This document shows, in pieces, positions 17,590 to 27,000 of a stretch of 64,000 bases of DNA; the first letter of the stretch is position 1, and every line of letters begins with the position of its first letter. The notes under the pieces are model-generated. The model had not been told where the DNA came from, ran no database searches, and saw only the letters and a program-made list of their open reading frames with translations. The position numbers and the translations under genes were made by a program. The DNA is from Paludisphaera borealis (GTDB lineage: Bacteria; Planctomycetota; Planctomycetia; Isosphaerales; Isosphaeraceae), in contig NZ_CP019082.1 in the NCBI RefSeq assembly GCF_001956985.1, positions 4,650,001-4,714,000 of the forward strand, given 5' to 3'.

Positions 17590-19569
17590 TCATCCGCGAC
17601 CCGCCGGGGCGGGCGCGACGCCGTTCTGGCGCGCGGTCGTGGGATCGGGTTCGGGCCCCAGGTCGGTGAAGTCGAGGCCGACGGCGCGAGCCAGTTCGAG
17701 CGCGGCGCGGGTGACGCCGTCGACGTCGAGGCCGACCTCGGCGAGCTGCTCGTCGCGTTCGGCGTGGAGGATGAACCGGTCGGGCAGGCCGAGCCGGCGG
17801 ACGTGGGCGGTGGGGAGCCCGGCGTCGTTGGCGGCTTCGAGCACGGCCGAGCCGAAGCCGCCGGGCAGGCAGCCCTCCTCGACCGTCAGCACGAACGCGG
17901 CCTCCTCGATCGCCTTGCAGATCGTCCGGCTGTCCAGCGGCTTGATGAACCGGGCGTTGATCACGCCGACTTGCAGGCCGTACCGCTTATGGAGCCGTTC
18001 GGCGGCTTGCAGGCAGGCGCCGAGCTGGGCGCCGCAGGCCACGATCATGCCGTCGGTCTCCCAGTCGATGATCTCGGCCTGGCCCAGCTCGATCGGCTGG
18101 ACCTCGCGCTCGACGGCGTGGAGGTTGGCCCGGGGGTAGCGGATCGCCGTCGGCGAAGTGTGCGCGAGCGCGAAGTCGAGCATCGGGCCGACGTCGCGCT
18201 GATCGCCGGGGGCCATCACGACCATGTTCGGGAAGATCCGCAGCGAGGCGATGTCGTAGCTGCCGTGATGGGTCGGACCGTCGGCGCCGACGAGCCCCGC
18301 GCGGTCGAGGCAGAAGACGACCGGCAGGTTCTGGAGCGCGACCTCCTGGAAGATCTGGTCGTACGCCCGCTGGAGGAACGTGCTGTAGATGTCGACGACC
18401 GGCCGGGCGCCGGCCTTGGCCATCCCCGCCGCCAGGGCGACGGCGTGGCTCTCGCAGATGCCGACGTCGAAGAACTGCTTCGGGAACGACGTGCGGAGCT
18501 TCTGGAGCTTGTTGCCCTCGCACATGGCGGCGGTCAAAACCACCACCCGCGAGTCGTCTCGGCAGACGTCGAACAAGGCCGCGCTGACGGCGTCGGTGTA
18601 GGTCTGGCTGGTCGAGATCTTGAGCGGGACGATCCCGTCCTCGGCCTTCATGAACGGCGCGGGGGCGTGGAACTTGACCGGGTCTTTGACGGCCGGCTCG
18701 AAGCCGTGGCCCTTGTTGGTCAGGACGTGGAGCAGGATCGGCCCTTCCATCGCCTTGACCTTCTCAAGGTACGTGCGGACCGACTTGAGGTCGTGGCCGT
18801 CGATCGGGCCGAGGTAGGTGAACCCCAGCTCCTCGAAGAGCATCCCGTGGTGGAGCGAGGCCTTGACGGCGTCCTTGAACTGCTGGAGCCAGCGATCGGC
18901 CGTCTCGCCGACCAGGGGGATCGTCGGCAGGACCGATCGGACCCGCTTGTTCCAGTCGTTGTAGGTCGTCGACATCCGCGCCCGGTCGAGCGCGTTGGCG
19001 ATGCCGCCGACGGGGGGGCAGATCGACATCTTGTTGTCGTTGAGGATCACCAGCAGCTTGGATTGCGAGCCGCCGGCGTGGTTGAACGCCTCGAAGACGA
19101 TGCCCGACGGCAGCGCGCCGTCGCCGATCACCGCGACCGAGTGGCGGTCGGGCCGACCCATGATCTCGTCGCCGAGCTTCAGGCCCAACGCCGTCGAAGG
19201 CGCGCAGCCGGCGTGGCCGGTCATGAACAGGTCGAAGGGGCTCTCGGCCGGGTTGGGGTAGCCCATCAGGCCCCCCTTGGTCCGGATCGTGTGCAGCTCC
19301 TCGGCCCGCCCGGTGATCAGTTTGTGAGGGTAGATCTGGTGGCCCGTGTCCCAGATCAGGCGGTCCTCGGTGAAGTCGAAGGTCAGGTGGAGCGCCAGGC
19401 ACAGCTCGACCACGCCGAGGTTGCTGGCGAAGTGCGCGGCCCGTCGTCCCACCACGCCGATCAGTTCGCCGCGCATCTCGTCGGCGAGCTGGTCGAGCTC
19501 CTTGTCGGACAGCTTCTTGAGGTCTTCCGGAGCGCCGATCCGGGCCAGAAGCGAATCGGGGCTGAGCAT
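17590..19569 (-). CDS. dxs: 1-deoxy-D-xylulose-5-phosphate synthase
   Basis: A 659-residue thiamine-diphosphate enzyme making DXP from pyruvate and glyceraldehyde 3-phosphate, the first step of the MEP isoprenoid pathway. Diagnostic parts are IWDTGHQIYPHKLITGR, MTGHAGCAPSTALGLKLG, the ThDP motif VAVIGDGALPSG...LNDNKMSI, and YSTFLQRAYDQIFQEVALQN with DRAGLVGADGPTHHG in the pyrimidine domain. The start at 19569 overlaps the ispA stop by one base (TAATG), a classical coupling arrangement. Longer open frames upstream are ispA in another frame. Confidence 0.96.
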   Translation of the reverse strand: MLSPDSLLARIGAPEDLKKLSDKELDQLADEMRGELIGVVGRRAAHFASNLGVVELCLALHLTFDFTEDRLIWDTGHQIYPHKLITGRAEELHTIRTKGGLMGYPNPAESPFDLFMTGHAGCAPSTALGLKLGDEIMGRPDRHSVAVIGDGALPSGIVFEAFNHAGGSQSKLLVILNDNKMSICPPVGGIANALDRARMSTTYNDWNKRVRSVLPTIPLVGETADRWLQQFKDAVKASLHHGMLFEELGFTYLGPIDGHDLKSVRTYLEKVKAMEGPILLHVLTNKGHGFEPAVKDPVKFHAPAPFMKAEDGIVPLKISTSQTYTDAVSAALFDVCRDDSRVVVLTAAMCEGNKLQKLRTSFPKQFFDVGICESHAVALAAGMAKAGARPVVDIYSTFLQRAYDQIFQEVALQNLPVVFCLDRAGLVGADGPTHHGSYDIASLRIFPNMVVMAPGDQRDVGPMLDFALAHTSPTAIRYPRANLHAVEREVQPIELGQAEIIDWETDGMIVACGAQLGACLQAAERLHKRYGLQVGVINARFIKPLDSRTICKAIEEAAFVLTVEEGCLPGGFGSAVLEAANDAGLPTAHVRRLGLPDRFILHAERDEQLAEVGLDVDGVTRAALELARAVGLDFTDLGPEPDPTTARQNGVAPAPAGRG

Positions 19570-20510
19570 TAAGAATCCCTTTCCAAAAGTGCCAGCGCCA
19601 GGTCGCGGAGGCGTTCGCCCCGCGCTTCGAGTGGAGCCAGCGCGGCGACCGCCTCGTGGGCGAGCTGCCGGGCCCTCGTCCGACTTCCCTCGACCCCCAG
19701 GAACCGGGGGTACGTCCATTTCCCGTGTCCGGAGTCTTTCCCAACCCGCTTGCCGAGCTTGGTTTCGTCGCCTTCCACATCGAGCAGGTCGTCGATGATC
19801 TGGAACGCCAGGCCGACCGCCTTGCCGTATCGCTCCAACGCCTCGCGATGCGAATCCGAGGCCCGCGCGATCGCGGCGCCCATCTGCAACGGGGCCTTCA
19901 AAAGCGCGCCGGTCTTGCGGCGGTGGATCGCCTCGAGTTCGGCCAGCGAGCCCTCCTCGTGCTGATCGAGCGCCCGATGCTCGGCCTGGAGGTCGGCCAT
20001 CTGGCCGCCGACCATGCCGTCGGGGCCCGACGCCTCGGCCAAGATCCGGACGCAGGCCAGGGCCGACGAGTCCGGCGAGACCCCCTTGGCGATCAACTCG
20101 AAGGCCAACGTCAAAAGACCGTCGCCCGCCAGGATCGCCGTGGCCTCGTCGTACGCCTTGTGGCAGGTCGGCCGACCACGTCTCAGGTCGTCGTCGTCCA
20201 TCGCCGGCAGGTCGTCGTGGATCAACGAGTACGTATGCACCAGCTCCAGCGCGCAGGCCGCGGGAATCGCCGCTTCCCAGCTCCCCCCGCATGCCTCGGC
20301 CGCCATCAGGCAAAGGACCGGCCGCAGCCGCTTGCCTCCGCCTAGCACACTGTAGCGCATCGCCGAGGCCAGGCGCTCGGGACGCCCCGCCGACGGGTCG
20401 GCCTCGGGACGCGGCAAGTACGCCGCCAGCGCGTCCTCCACCCGGCGACGTTGCAAGTCGAGGTGCTCGCCGAGAGTCGACGCGGTCAGGGGTTCTGAAC
20501 AGCTCGTCAT
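19569..20510 (-). CDS. ispA: Farnesyl/geranylgeranyl diphosphate synthase
   Basis: A short-chain polyprenyl synthase of about 313 residues. The first Asp-rich motif is SLIHDDLPAMDDDDLRRG and the second is FQIIDDLLDVEGD; GGGKRLRPVLC and GGQMADLQAE are also in place. The residues before the first Asp-rich motif resemble the IspA type, but chain length cannot be fixed by eye. The ATG at 20510 gives the usual family length; an upstream start at 20648 would add 46 unconserved residues. First gene of the ispA-dxs-nadK operon. Confidence 0.92.
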   Translation of the reverse strand: MTSCSEPLTASTLGEHLDLQRRRVEDALAAYLPRPEADPSAGRPERLASAMRYSVLGGGKRLRPVLCLMAAEACGGSWEAAIPAACALELVHTYSLIHDDLPAMDDDDLRRGRPTCHKAYDEATAILAGDGLLTLAFELIAKGVSPDSSALACVRILAEASGPDGMVGGQMADLQAEHRALDQHEEGSLAELEAIHRRKTGALLKAPLQMGAAIARASDSHREALERYGKAVGLAFQIIDDLLDVEGDETKLGKRVGKDSGHGKWTYPRFLGVEGSRTRARQLAHEAVAALAPLEARGERLRDLALALLERDS

Positions 20511-20624
20511 AGGAGAAGTTGTTACACCGCTAGGCAAGAACACTCGGGCTTGGACGATCCGCCAAGCATGACGACCACCCCGGAGGCTTCCATCCCCCAA
20601 CACCCGGTGCTCGTTGCTATTGTT

Positions 20625-20645
20625 GACATTCCCCCCCAGAATGTC
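20625..20645. promoter_or_regulatory. Perfect 7-7-7 palindrome in the ispA/miaE intergenic region
   Basis: GACATTC at 20625-20631 and GAATGTC at 20639-20645 face each other across seven bases, mainly C. The site lies 115 bases upstream of the ispA start in the 362-base gap between the divergent ispA and miaE genes. It has the size of a dimeric repressor operator, but no regulator is identified. Nothing else was recognised in 20511-20872. Confidence 0.3.
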
Positions 20646-20872
20646 CACATGACTGCCCCCAAAACTTTGTCACGCAAAGCTGCGGCGGCCGCCCGGCCTT
20701 AACCGTTTGCCGTGAAGCACGATAGAATGGAGAGGATGCGCAAAGGTTGCGGCGATTCCGAGCTTTCTAGGGGACGTGACCAGGGGCGTTTTCGGTCCGA
20801 CGCCTCATGCATCCCGCGATGTGACGGACTTGGGTTGGGGCTGATTTCGGCCGTCTTTTCCGTGGATAATCC

Positions 20873-21490
20873 ATGACTCAGGTCTTATGCCTTGACGACT
20901 TGCCGCTGATTTTGCGAACGCCCGACGCCTGGGCGGAGGCGGCGCTCCGGGAGCCGTTGGCCCTTCTGAACGACCACGCGTACCTCGAAAAGAAGGCCGC
21001 GGCCAACGCGCTCGAGCTGTTGAACCGATGGCCCGAGCCCGCGTATCCGGACGCCTGGACGAGCACGCTGGCGGCCATCGCCAACGATGAGACCGCGCAC
21101 CTGAATTCGGTGGTCCGCCTGCTGGCGAGGCGCGGAGGGCGGCTTGAACGGACGCATCGCAACCCGTACGCCAACGCGCTGCGGAACCTCGTCCGCAAGG
21201 GCGAGGGCTCTTACGAGCTGGTCGACCGTTTATTGATCTCGGCCCTGATCGAAGCCCGCTCGTGCGAGCGGTTCGTGCTTCTCGCCCGTTGCAGCCGCGA
21301 CCGCGAACTGGCGCGGTTCTATCAGCGTCTGGGCTCGTCGGAGCTGGGCCATTACCACGTCTTCCTGGTCCTGGCCGGCCACGTCCTCCCTCAAGCCGAA
21401 GTCGAAGCCCGCTGGCGCGACCTGCTCGCAGCCGAATCAACGATCCTCGCCGCCCAGTCGCCAGGGCCGAGGATGCACAGCGGGTTTTAG
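20873..21490 (+). CDS. miaE: tRNA-(ms2io6A37) hydroxylase MiaE
   Basis: A 205-residue diiron protein that hydroxylates the isopentenyl group of ms2i6A at tRNA position 37. The four-helix diiron ligands are visible in order: LNDHAYLEKKAAANALELL, ANDETAHLNSVVRLLARRGG, ALIEARSCERFVLLA and LGSSELGHYHVFLVLA. The length is that of the family. The stop codon TAG (21488-21490) is formed by the left end of the MITE-like element that follows. Confidence 0.92.
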   Translation: MTQVLCLDDLPLILRTPDAWAEAALREPLALLNDHAYLEKKAAANALELLNRWPEPAYPDAWTSTLAAIANDETAHLNSVVRLLARRGGRLERTHRNPYANALRNLVRKGEGSYELVDRLLISALIEARSCERFVLLARCSRDRELARFYQRLGSSELGHYHVFLVLAGHVLPQAEVEARWRDLLAAESTILAAQSPGPRMHSGF

Positions 21491-21658
21491 AGCGGTTCAC
21501 CTTTGAGTTGCGCACAGCCGGGTTATCCGGAAGACCGCATTACTTTAGGGGCGTCCCTTGTGGGCGCCCGAATTGCGGGGGTCGCCGCAGTCGCCGACGC
21601 CGATCGGGCGCCCACAAGGGACGCCCCTACGTGCGCAACCCAGACGCAAACCGCTCTA
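21488..21658. mobile_element. 171-bp MITE-like inverted-repeat element abutting miaE
   Basis: The outer ends 21488-21515 and 21631-21658 form a 28-bp imperfect terminal inverted repeat: TAGAGCGGTT outside and GTTGCGCAC inside match perfectly. An inner perfect 25-bp inverted repeat lies at 21546-21570 and 21605-21629 (TAGGGGCGTCCCTTG...). The element has no ORF of its own. TA at both tips is compatible with the TA target duplication of IS630/Tc1-type elements, but that parentage is an inference. Outside it, 21659-21795 holds nothing recognisable except the antitoxin ribosome-binding site. Confidence 0.7.
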
Positions 21659-21795
21659 GCTGGGCGGGAGGAGAATAATGAATAATCACGGCTGGAGAGC
21701 CGTCTTGATCGTGGCCTATGGATAAGGCAGGGGGGCGTGTCCGGATGCGCACCTGCCTCTCGACGTGTGATTTCGATCCGAATGGAGGGGTCGAT

Positions 21796-22064
21796 ATGCC
21801 TCCTCAAGTGCCACAGCAAAAGATCCCGTTCCGGATTCTTCGCGAGGCGATGCTCAAGGCTCGAAGAATCACTAGCATGCTCCAGCTCAAGTGCCACAGC
21901 AAAAGATCCCGTTCCGGATTCTTCGCGAGGCGATGCTCAAGGCTCGAAGAATCACTAGCATGCTCCAGGGCACGATGAGCCTGGAAGGCCAACGGCTCGA
22001 TAAGCAGACTCTTCGCGAGATGACCAAGCGGTCCGCTCGCGACTTCCTCGCGCTTCGTCGTTGA
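21796..22064 (+). pseudogene. Short Fic-antitoxin-like gene split by an 83-bp tandem duplication
   Basis: With one repeat copy removed, the frame from the ATG at 21796 (GGAGGGG six bases upstream) reads through to the TGA at 22062-22064 as a 62-codon gene. It ends ...MLQGTMSLEGQRLDKQTLREM. TMSLEG matches the (S/T)xxxEG inhibitory motif by which VbhA-type antitoxins block Fic AMP-transferases, and the gene sits 18 bases before a Fic gene. Because 83 is not divisible by three, the duplication sends the ATG-started frame to a stop at 21978. The motif-bearing part could still be made from the GTG at 21891 or the ATG at 21933. Confidence 0.6.
21803..21968 (+). repeat. Perfect 83-bp tandem duplication inside the antitoxin gene
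   Basis: Bases 21803-21885 (starting CTCAAGTGCCACAGC and ending CATGCTCCAG) are repeated without visible change at 21886-21968. Identity of the copies points to a recent event or an assembly artefact. Confidence 0.9.
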
Positions 22065-22082
22065 CAGAGTGAGCGGCCGATC

Positions 22083-22693
22083 ATGGCAAAGGTGATTTTT
22101 GAAGATCTGCTTCCCGGCGAAACTCCAATCGACGACATCTCCGGGCTCAAGGTGGAAGGTATTTCCACCCGAGCCCAGTTGAGTGTCTTGGAGAGCGAGA
22201 ACATACGGAAGGCCCTGTTCCAATACTTCGAGGCGACTCGCGCCATCGCCGGATTCGACCTGGAATGGGCGAAGACATTGCATCAAGAAATGTTTGGCGA
22301 TGTGTGGAGTTGGGCCGGCCGCTTTCGCCGGTGCGATCTCAATCTGGGATGTGCGTGGTCTCAAATTCAGGAAAGAACATATAACCTGTTCGACGACCTG
22401 CGATTGTGGGAAGAACAGGGGCGGGATTTGATTGAACAGGCTTCAGACCTTCACCACCGGTCCGTGCAGATTCTCCTTTCATCAATGGGAACGGCCGTTG
22501 GGCTCGCATGTTGACCAACATCTGGCTCATGGTGCATGGCAGCCCGGACGTCGCTTGGCCGGAGCAATCGATTGGTTCAACCAGCCCCGCGCGCAAGGAT
22601 TACCTCGACGCCTGGAAAGCCGCCGACCTTGGGGATCTTGATCCGCTCGTCCACATGCATCGAGCGAATCTTCGGAAGATCCAGTCCAGGTGA
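22083..22693 (+). pseudogene. Frameshifted Fic-domain protein of the 'mobile mystery protein B' type
   Basis: The first 130 codons (LLPGETPIDDISGLKVEG, HQEMFGDVWSWAGRFRRCDL, LHHRSVQI) and, in another frame, PFINGNGRWARMLTNIWL to IQSR at 22693 together make one protein of about 203 residues. It matches the mobile mystery protein B branch of Fic proteins. The active-site motif should read HPFxNGNGR. The codon expected to be His is only two bases (CT at 22473-22474), so one base is missing exactly at the catalytic His. As written, translation leaves the frame there and stops at 22514. Fic enzymes transfer AMP to target proteins; this copy should be inactive. Confidence 0.8.
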
Positions 22694-22883
22694 ACCGGCC
22701 ATGACTCTTCCGCACGAGTCCGGAATTCGATCCCGGATCTCCCCCTGAATCCATTCCACGCAGTGCCGACGGAATCGGTTCCGTCGCCTTGACGGCCGGT
22801 GGACGCGATTCGTCATCCTTTCCGAATCCGCATGAGTCCATGCGAAAAATGCGGTTCCTTCCTCCGGAATTACTGTACAGGCG

Positions 22884-22911
22884 TTGACAAAAAGTCGATT
22901 CCTGGTTTACT
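22884..22911 (+). promoter_or_regulatory. Possible sigma-70 promoter before the VOC gene
   Basis: TTGACA at 22884-22889 is a perfect -35 box; TTTACT at 22906-22911 is a modest -10 box 16 bases further on. It lies about 70 bases upstream of the VOC start, in a gap (22694-22980) that otherwise shows nothing. Confidence 0.4.
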
Positions 22912-22980
22912 CACGGAGTCGGCGTGAATCCTGTTCATGTGGACAGGGTGAGCCGGCGTCGTTTCGACGGGAGGAATACC

Positions 22981-23457
22981 ATGGTGAAGGCGATTCCGGA
23001 CGGGTATCACGCGATCACTCCGCACCTGGTGATCAAGGGGGCTTCCGAGGCGATCGAGTTCTACAAGAAGGCGTTCGGCGCGGAGGAAATCAGCCGGATG
23101 CCGTTCCCGAGCCCGGACGGGCAGGTGAAGATCGGGCACGCCGAACTCCAGATCGGCGACTCGAAGTTGTTCCTTGCGGACGAGTTTCCCGACTACGGCG
23201 CGACGGGCCCGAACGGGCATTCGCCCGTGACGATCCACCTGTACGTGACCGACGCCGACGCCACGTATAACAAGGCCGTCGAGGCGGGCGCAACCGCGAC
23301 CATGCCGCCGGTCGACGCGTTCTGGGGCGACCGCTACGGCAAGCTGGTCGACCCGTTCGGGCACCACTGGTCGATCTCCACCCACAAGGAAGACCCGACG
23401 CCCGAGCAGATGCAGGAGCGGATGGCCGCCATGATGAAAGAGCAGCCCTGCGGGTAA
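22981..23457 (+). CDS. VOC-superfamily (glyoxalase/PhnB-like) protein
   Basis: A 158-residue protein: AITPHLVIKGASEAIEFYKK, FPSPDGQVKIGHAELQIGDS, YVTDADATYNKAVEAGATA and FWGDRYGKLVDPFGHHWSIS are the standard segments of the PhnB-like branch of the vicinal-oxygen-chelate superfamily. Members bind small molecules or metals; the substrate is not predictable. GGAGG eight bases upstream fixes the start at 22981. It is the last gene of the plus-strand group inserted between ispA and xseB. Confidence 0.85.
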   Translation: MVKAIPDGYHAITPHLVIKGASEAIEFYKKAFGAEEISRMPFPSPDGQVKIGHAELQIGDSKLFLADEFPDYGATGPNGHSPVTIHLYVTDADATYNKAVEAGATATMPPVDAFWGDRYGKLVDPFGHHWSISTHKEDPTPEQMQERMAAMMKEQPCG

Positions 23458-23549
23458 AGCTCGCGTTGCCGACGAACGATCTCGCCGATCATGGACCGAC
23501 GCCCGGGAGAAGCCACATCTCCCTCGCGTCGGTCCTGGCGTTTTCCGGC

Positions 23550-23969
23550 TCAGAAGGGCGGATCGAAGCGATCGTATTCCGGCTCGGCCTGGACATCGGG
23601 CTTGGCCTGGATTTCCGGTTCGGGCGCCGGCTCGGGTTTGGCGACGCGACGGCGACGGGCCGGCTTGGGGACCTCCTCGCTGTCGGCTTTTGGCTTGGGT
23701 TTGGACGCGACGGCGGTGTCGACGAGGGTCGCGGCGGCGTCGAACGGGATCGTGACGGCCTCGCCGTCGTCGTTGACGCCGGTCAGGATCGTCACCGATC
23801 GCTCGGCGCGTTCGAGCAGGCCGTAGCAGCGGCCCAGCAGCGCGACGCCTTGTTCGTACTTGGCCAGGGCCGACGACAGCTCGGGCTCGCCGCGCTGGAG
23901 GGCGTCGACGATCTGTTCGAGCTGTTCGAGGGCGGCTTCGAAGCGGATTTCCGGTTCGTCGTCGGGCAT
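23550..23969 (-). CDS. xseB: Exodeoxyribonuclease VII small subunit, with a long C-terminal tail
   Basis: Residues 8-65 (FEAALEQLEQIVDALQRGE, ALAKYEQGVALLGRCYGLLE) are the two-helix XseB domain, which with XseA forms the nuclease that degrades single-stranded DNA to oligonucleotides. XseB is normally about 80 residues; this one has 139, with a Lys/Pro/Glu-rich, probably disordered tail (PKPARRRRVAKPEPAPEPE). Its partner xseA lies on the same strand 12 kb upstream, past three giant-protein genes. Confidence 0.88.
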   Translation of the reverse strand: MPDDEPEIRFEAALEQLEQIVDALQRGEPELSSALAKYEQGVALLGRCYGLLERAERSVTILTGVNDDGEAVTIPFDAAATLVDTAVASKPKPKADSEEVPKPARRRRVAKPEPAPEPEIQAKPDVQAEPEYDRFDPPF

Positions 23970-24096
23970 GGGCGGGGCGTCGCAGAAGTAGAGGGAGGGA
24001 CGGGCCGAAGCGGCCTTCGGGGCCGCCCGTCCCCCACCTTATCCGCTTCCGGCCGTCGGGCCAAGAGTAGCCGTCCGGCCGGTTTGACGGTCTTCG

Positions 24097-27000
24097 TCAG
24101 CGGGCCGCCCTCGCCGGCGGCGCGTGGACGACCTTGACCGGCACCTTCCGGACGGGAGGCGTGCGAACGGGCGGCGTCTTGACGACCTTGACCGGCTTCT
24201 TGACGGGGGTCTTGGCGGGCTTGCCGGGACCGACGACGGTCTGGGGGGCGAAGACGGTGTTGTGGATCGAGTCGAGCCGCGCGATGAAGTCGCCGCCGCC
24301 CGCGTTGTTGCCGGACGGGAACGTGCCGTAGAACTCGCCGTCGAGCGCGTTGCCGGCCAGGTCTTGCACGCCTCCGAGAGCGGTGGGGCTCGCCGAGGTG
24401 ATCTTGAGCTGGTAGATGCCGCCGCGGATCGGCGTGCCGCCGTTGATCAGGACGGTCGCCTCCTGGGGGCCCGTGGTCGTGCCGGGGGTCGTGGCGATCG
24501 GTCCCAGAAGCCAACGCGCCGGGGGCTTGTAGCCTCGGACGATCGACGAGACGAACGCGAAGTTGTAGTTGCTCGGGTCTTGCACGGTCGTCAGGTTCAG
24601 GCCCGATCCCGCGTTGGCCGCGCCGCCGTAATCCTGGTAGGTCACCGTCACGTAACCGCTCTTGGGCGTGAAGACCGTGTTGACCACCTTGGGGCCGACG
24701 GTGTCGATCAACAGCGTCTGCGGCAGGACGTTCGTGACGACGTTCGAGGCGTCGAAGTGGTCGGAGGCGTAGATTGTGATGGTGTAGGCGCCGTTGGCGA
24801 GCGCGGCGGTGGAGGTGACGCTCCAGGCGCCGGAGTTGTCAGACTGCGTGGCGCCCAGCAGGATCGGCGTTCCGGACGTGGGCGTGGCGACGACCGCGAT
24901 GGAGGCGCCCGGCGAGTCGGTGAGGCCGAAGTAGTTGGGCTGGGTGACGTTGGTGATCCCGTCGGTGCTCGACGCGCCGGAGTCGCTGGCCGGGTTGAGC
25001 TGGCCGGTGACGGTGCGGAGCGGGACGTCGAGGATCGTCGCGGTCGACACGGCGATCGCCTGGGCGCCGGGAGGGCTCTGGGCCACGACCGGGGCTGTGA
25101 CGGCGGTCGGCGGCTTGGTGACGAGCACGGTCACGGGGTACGAGCCGAGGTTGGCGTACGTGTGGTCGCCGAAGACGTTGTAGACGACGCCGCCGGCGGT
25201 CCCGGTGGCGGTGATCTGGGTCGCGACCGTGGGGGCCGAGCCGTCTCCCCAGTAGATCAAGGCGGTGTAGCCCGAGGGGGGCAGATTGGTGCCCGAGTCG
25301 GTGAACGCGGCGATCTGGACGCCGCCGGGAGTCGAGGCGAGCGGGGCCGTCGCCCGGCCGACGAGCGGGATGCCCAGCGCGCTCAAGGGGGCCGCCGCGA
25401 CCACGGCCGTCGAGGGGATCGGGTTGGGGACCGAATTGGCCGCGCCGCCCGTACTGATGTTGATCGTCACGCCGCCGACGGTGGTCGTCGTGCTCGTTCC
25501 CCCCTGGCGGGTGAGCGTGACGTTGACGGGGTACGAGGTGGCCGCCGCGGCGTAGGAGTGGCCGCCGAGGATTTCATAAGTCCCTGTGACGCCCGTGGGC
25601 ACGATCACCCCGCCCGTGGCCGGCGTGCCGTCGCCCCAATCGATCGAAGCGTAGTAGTTGACCGGCCCGCCAGGCGCGGCGTCGGTGAACCGGGCAACGG
25701 TCCGCTGGATGAACGCTTGAGCCTCAGTCGCGTAGACGACGACCGGGATGCCGACCGGCGGCGCGGATGCCTGGCCGAGGTTGATCTCTTCAATGCGGGC
25801 GTAGTTGATGGTCGGCTGGCCCGCGCCGAAGGTGAGAATTCCCGGTGTGGAGTAGTTCACGGTCGGCAGCGTGGAATTGACGGTGAGCGTGTCGACGCCC
25901 GGCCCGCCGTCGATGACGTAGGCCGTGGCCGTGGTGGGCGAGCCGAAGTTGCTGAAGGTGAAGAGATCGTTCCCGGAGCCGCCCCGAACCTGAACGCTCG
26001 AGATCCCGCCTCCCGAATAGTCGACGGGCGAGCCGAGCGGGCCGCCGGTCACCTGGCCGGGGGTGATGACGAAGTTTTGACCCGTGGCGTCGGCCGTGTC
26101 GTCGAGCTGGAGCGTGGCGGTTCCGCCGGTCGACCGGACGGTCACCGGGCCCTGGATGCCGGCGAGACTGCCGCTGCTGCTGAGGGCGATGTCGTTCGAC
26201 GTTCCGGCCCCGGTGTCGACGCTGAGCGCGACGCTCGCCGGCAAGGAGACGACCGCCACGGCGTCGTCGCCGCCGGCGGTGGAGATCGACATGGAGGAGA
26301 GGCCCGCGGCCGGCACGGTCAGGTTCACGGCCACGAGGTCGCCGCCCGATCCGGTGTTGATCGCCACGGACGTCTTGTTGGCGAAGTTGATCAGCTCGAA
26401 GTGGCTCGTTCCGCCGTCGTTGATCTGGGTGGTCTGGACCCCCGAGACGACCGGGCCGTCGGTGACGTGCACCGTCTGGGCGCCGAGCGGCGCGGTGAAG
26501 GTGAACCCGGCGACGGTCAGGGTGTCGGTGATCGGCGTGAGGTTCTCGAAGTCGATCTGGTTGCCGATGGTCACGCCGTTGACCTGTCGGTTGGGGAAGA
26601 CGAGGCTCCCTTTCCCGGCACCCGAGGCGAGGTACGCTTCCTGGGTGAAGGTGCCGTTCTGAAGCACGAGCGCATTCTCGGCCCCCCCCGAAGCAGCGGG
26701 GGGCGAGAACGTGACCCCGGCGCCGTATGGGATGCCGCCGGTGTAGTCCAGGGTCAGCGAATTACCGCCACTCGTGCCCTGAATAGCGAGACCCGCGATC
26801 GAGCCGTTGGGGAACAGCCGCGTGGGAACGTCGGTCACGCCGACCTGGACGTTCGAGCCGACGACCGACAACGTGGTCGCGAGGGCCGTGGGCGCGGTGT
26901 AAAGGCTGTTGAGGTTGATGCTCAGGGTGCTCGTCGAGATCGAGAGCCCCGCGAACGAGTCGGCGAAGTTCGGCTTCACCGACGTGATGTTGATCAGGCC

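Noticed and set aside
21488-22082. A transposase gene for the MITE-like element
   Set aside because: No frame in or near the element resembles a transposase.
23466-24137. A 223-codon plus-strand frame
   Set aside because: Antisense to xseB, which has clear family signatures.
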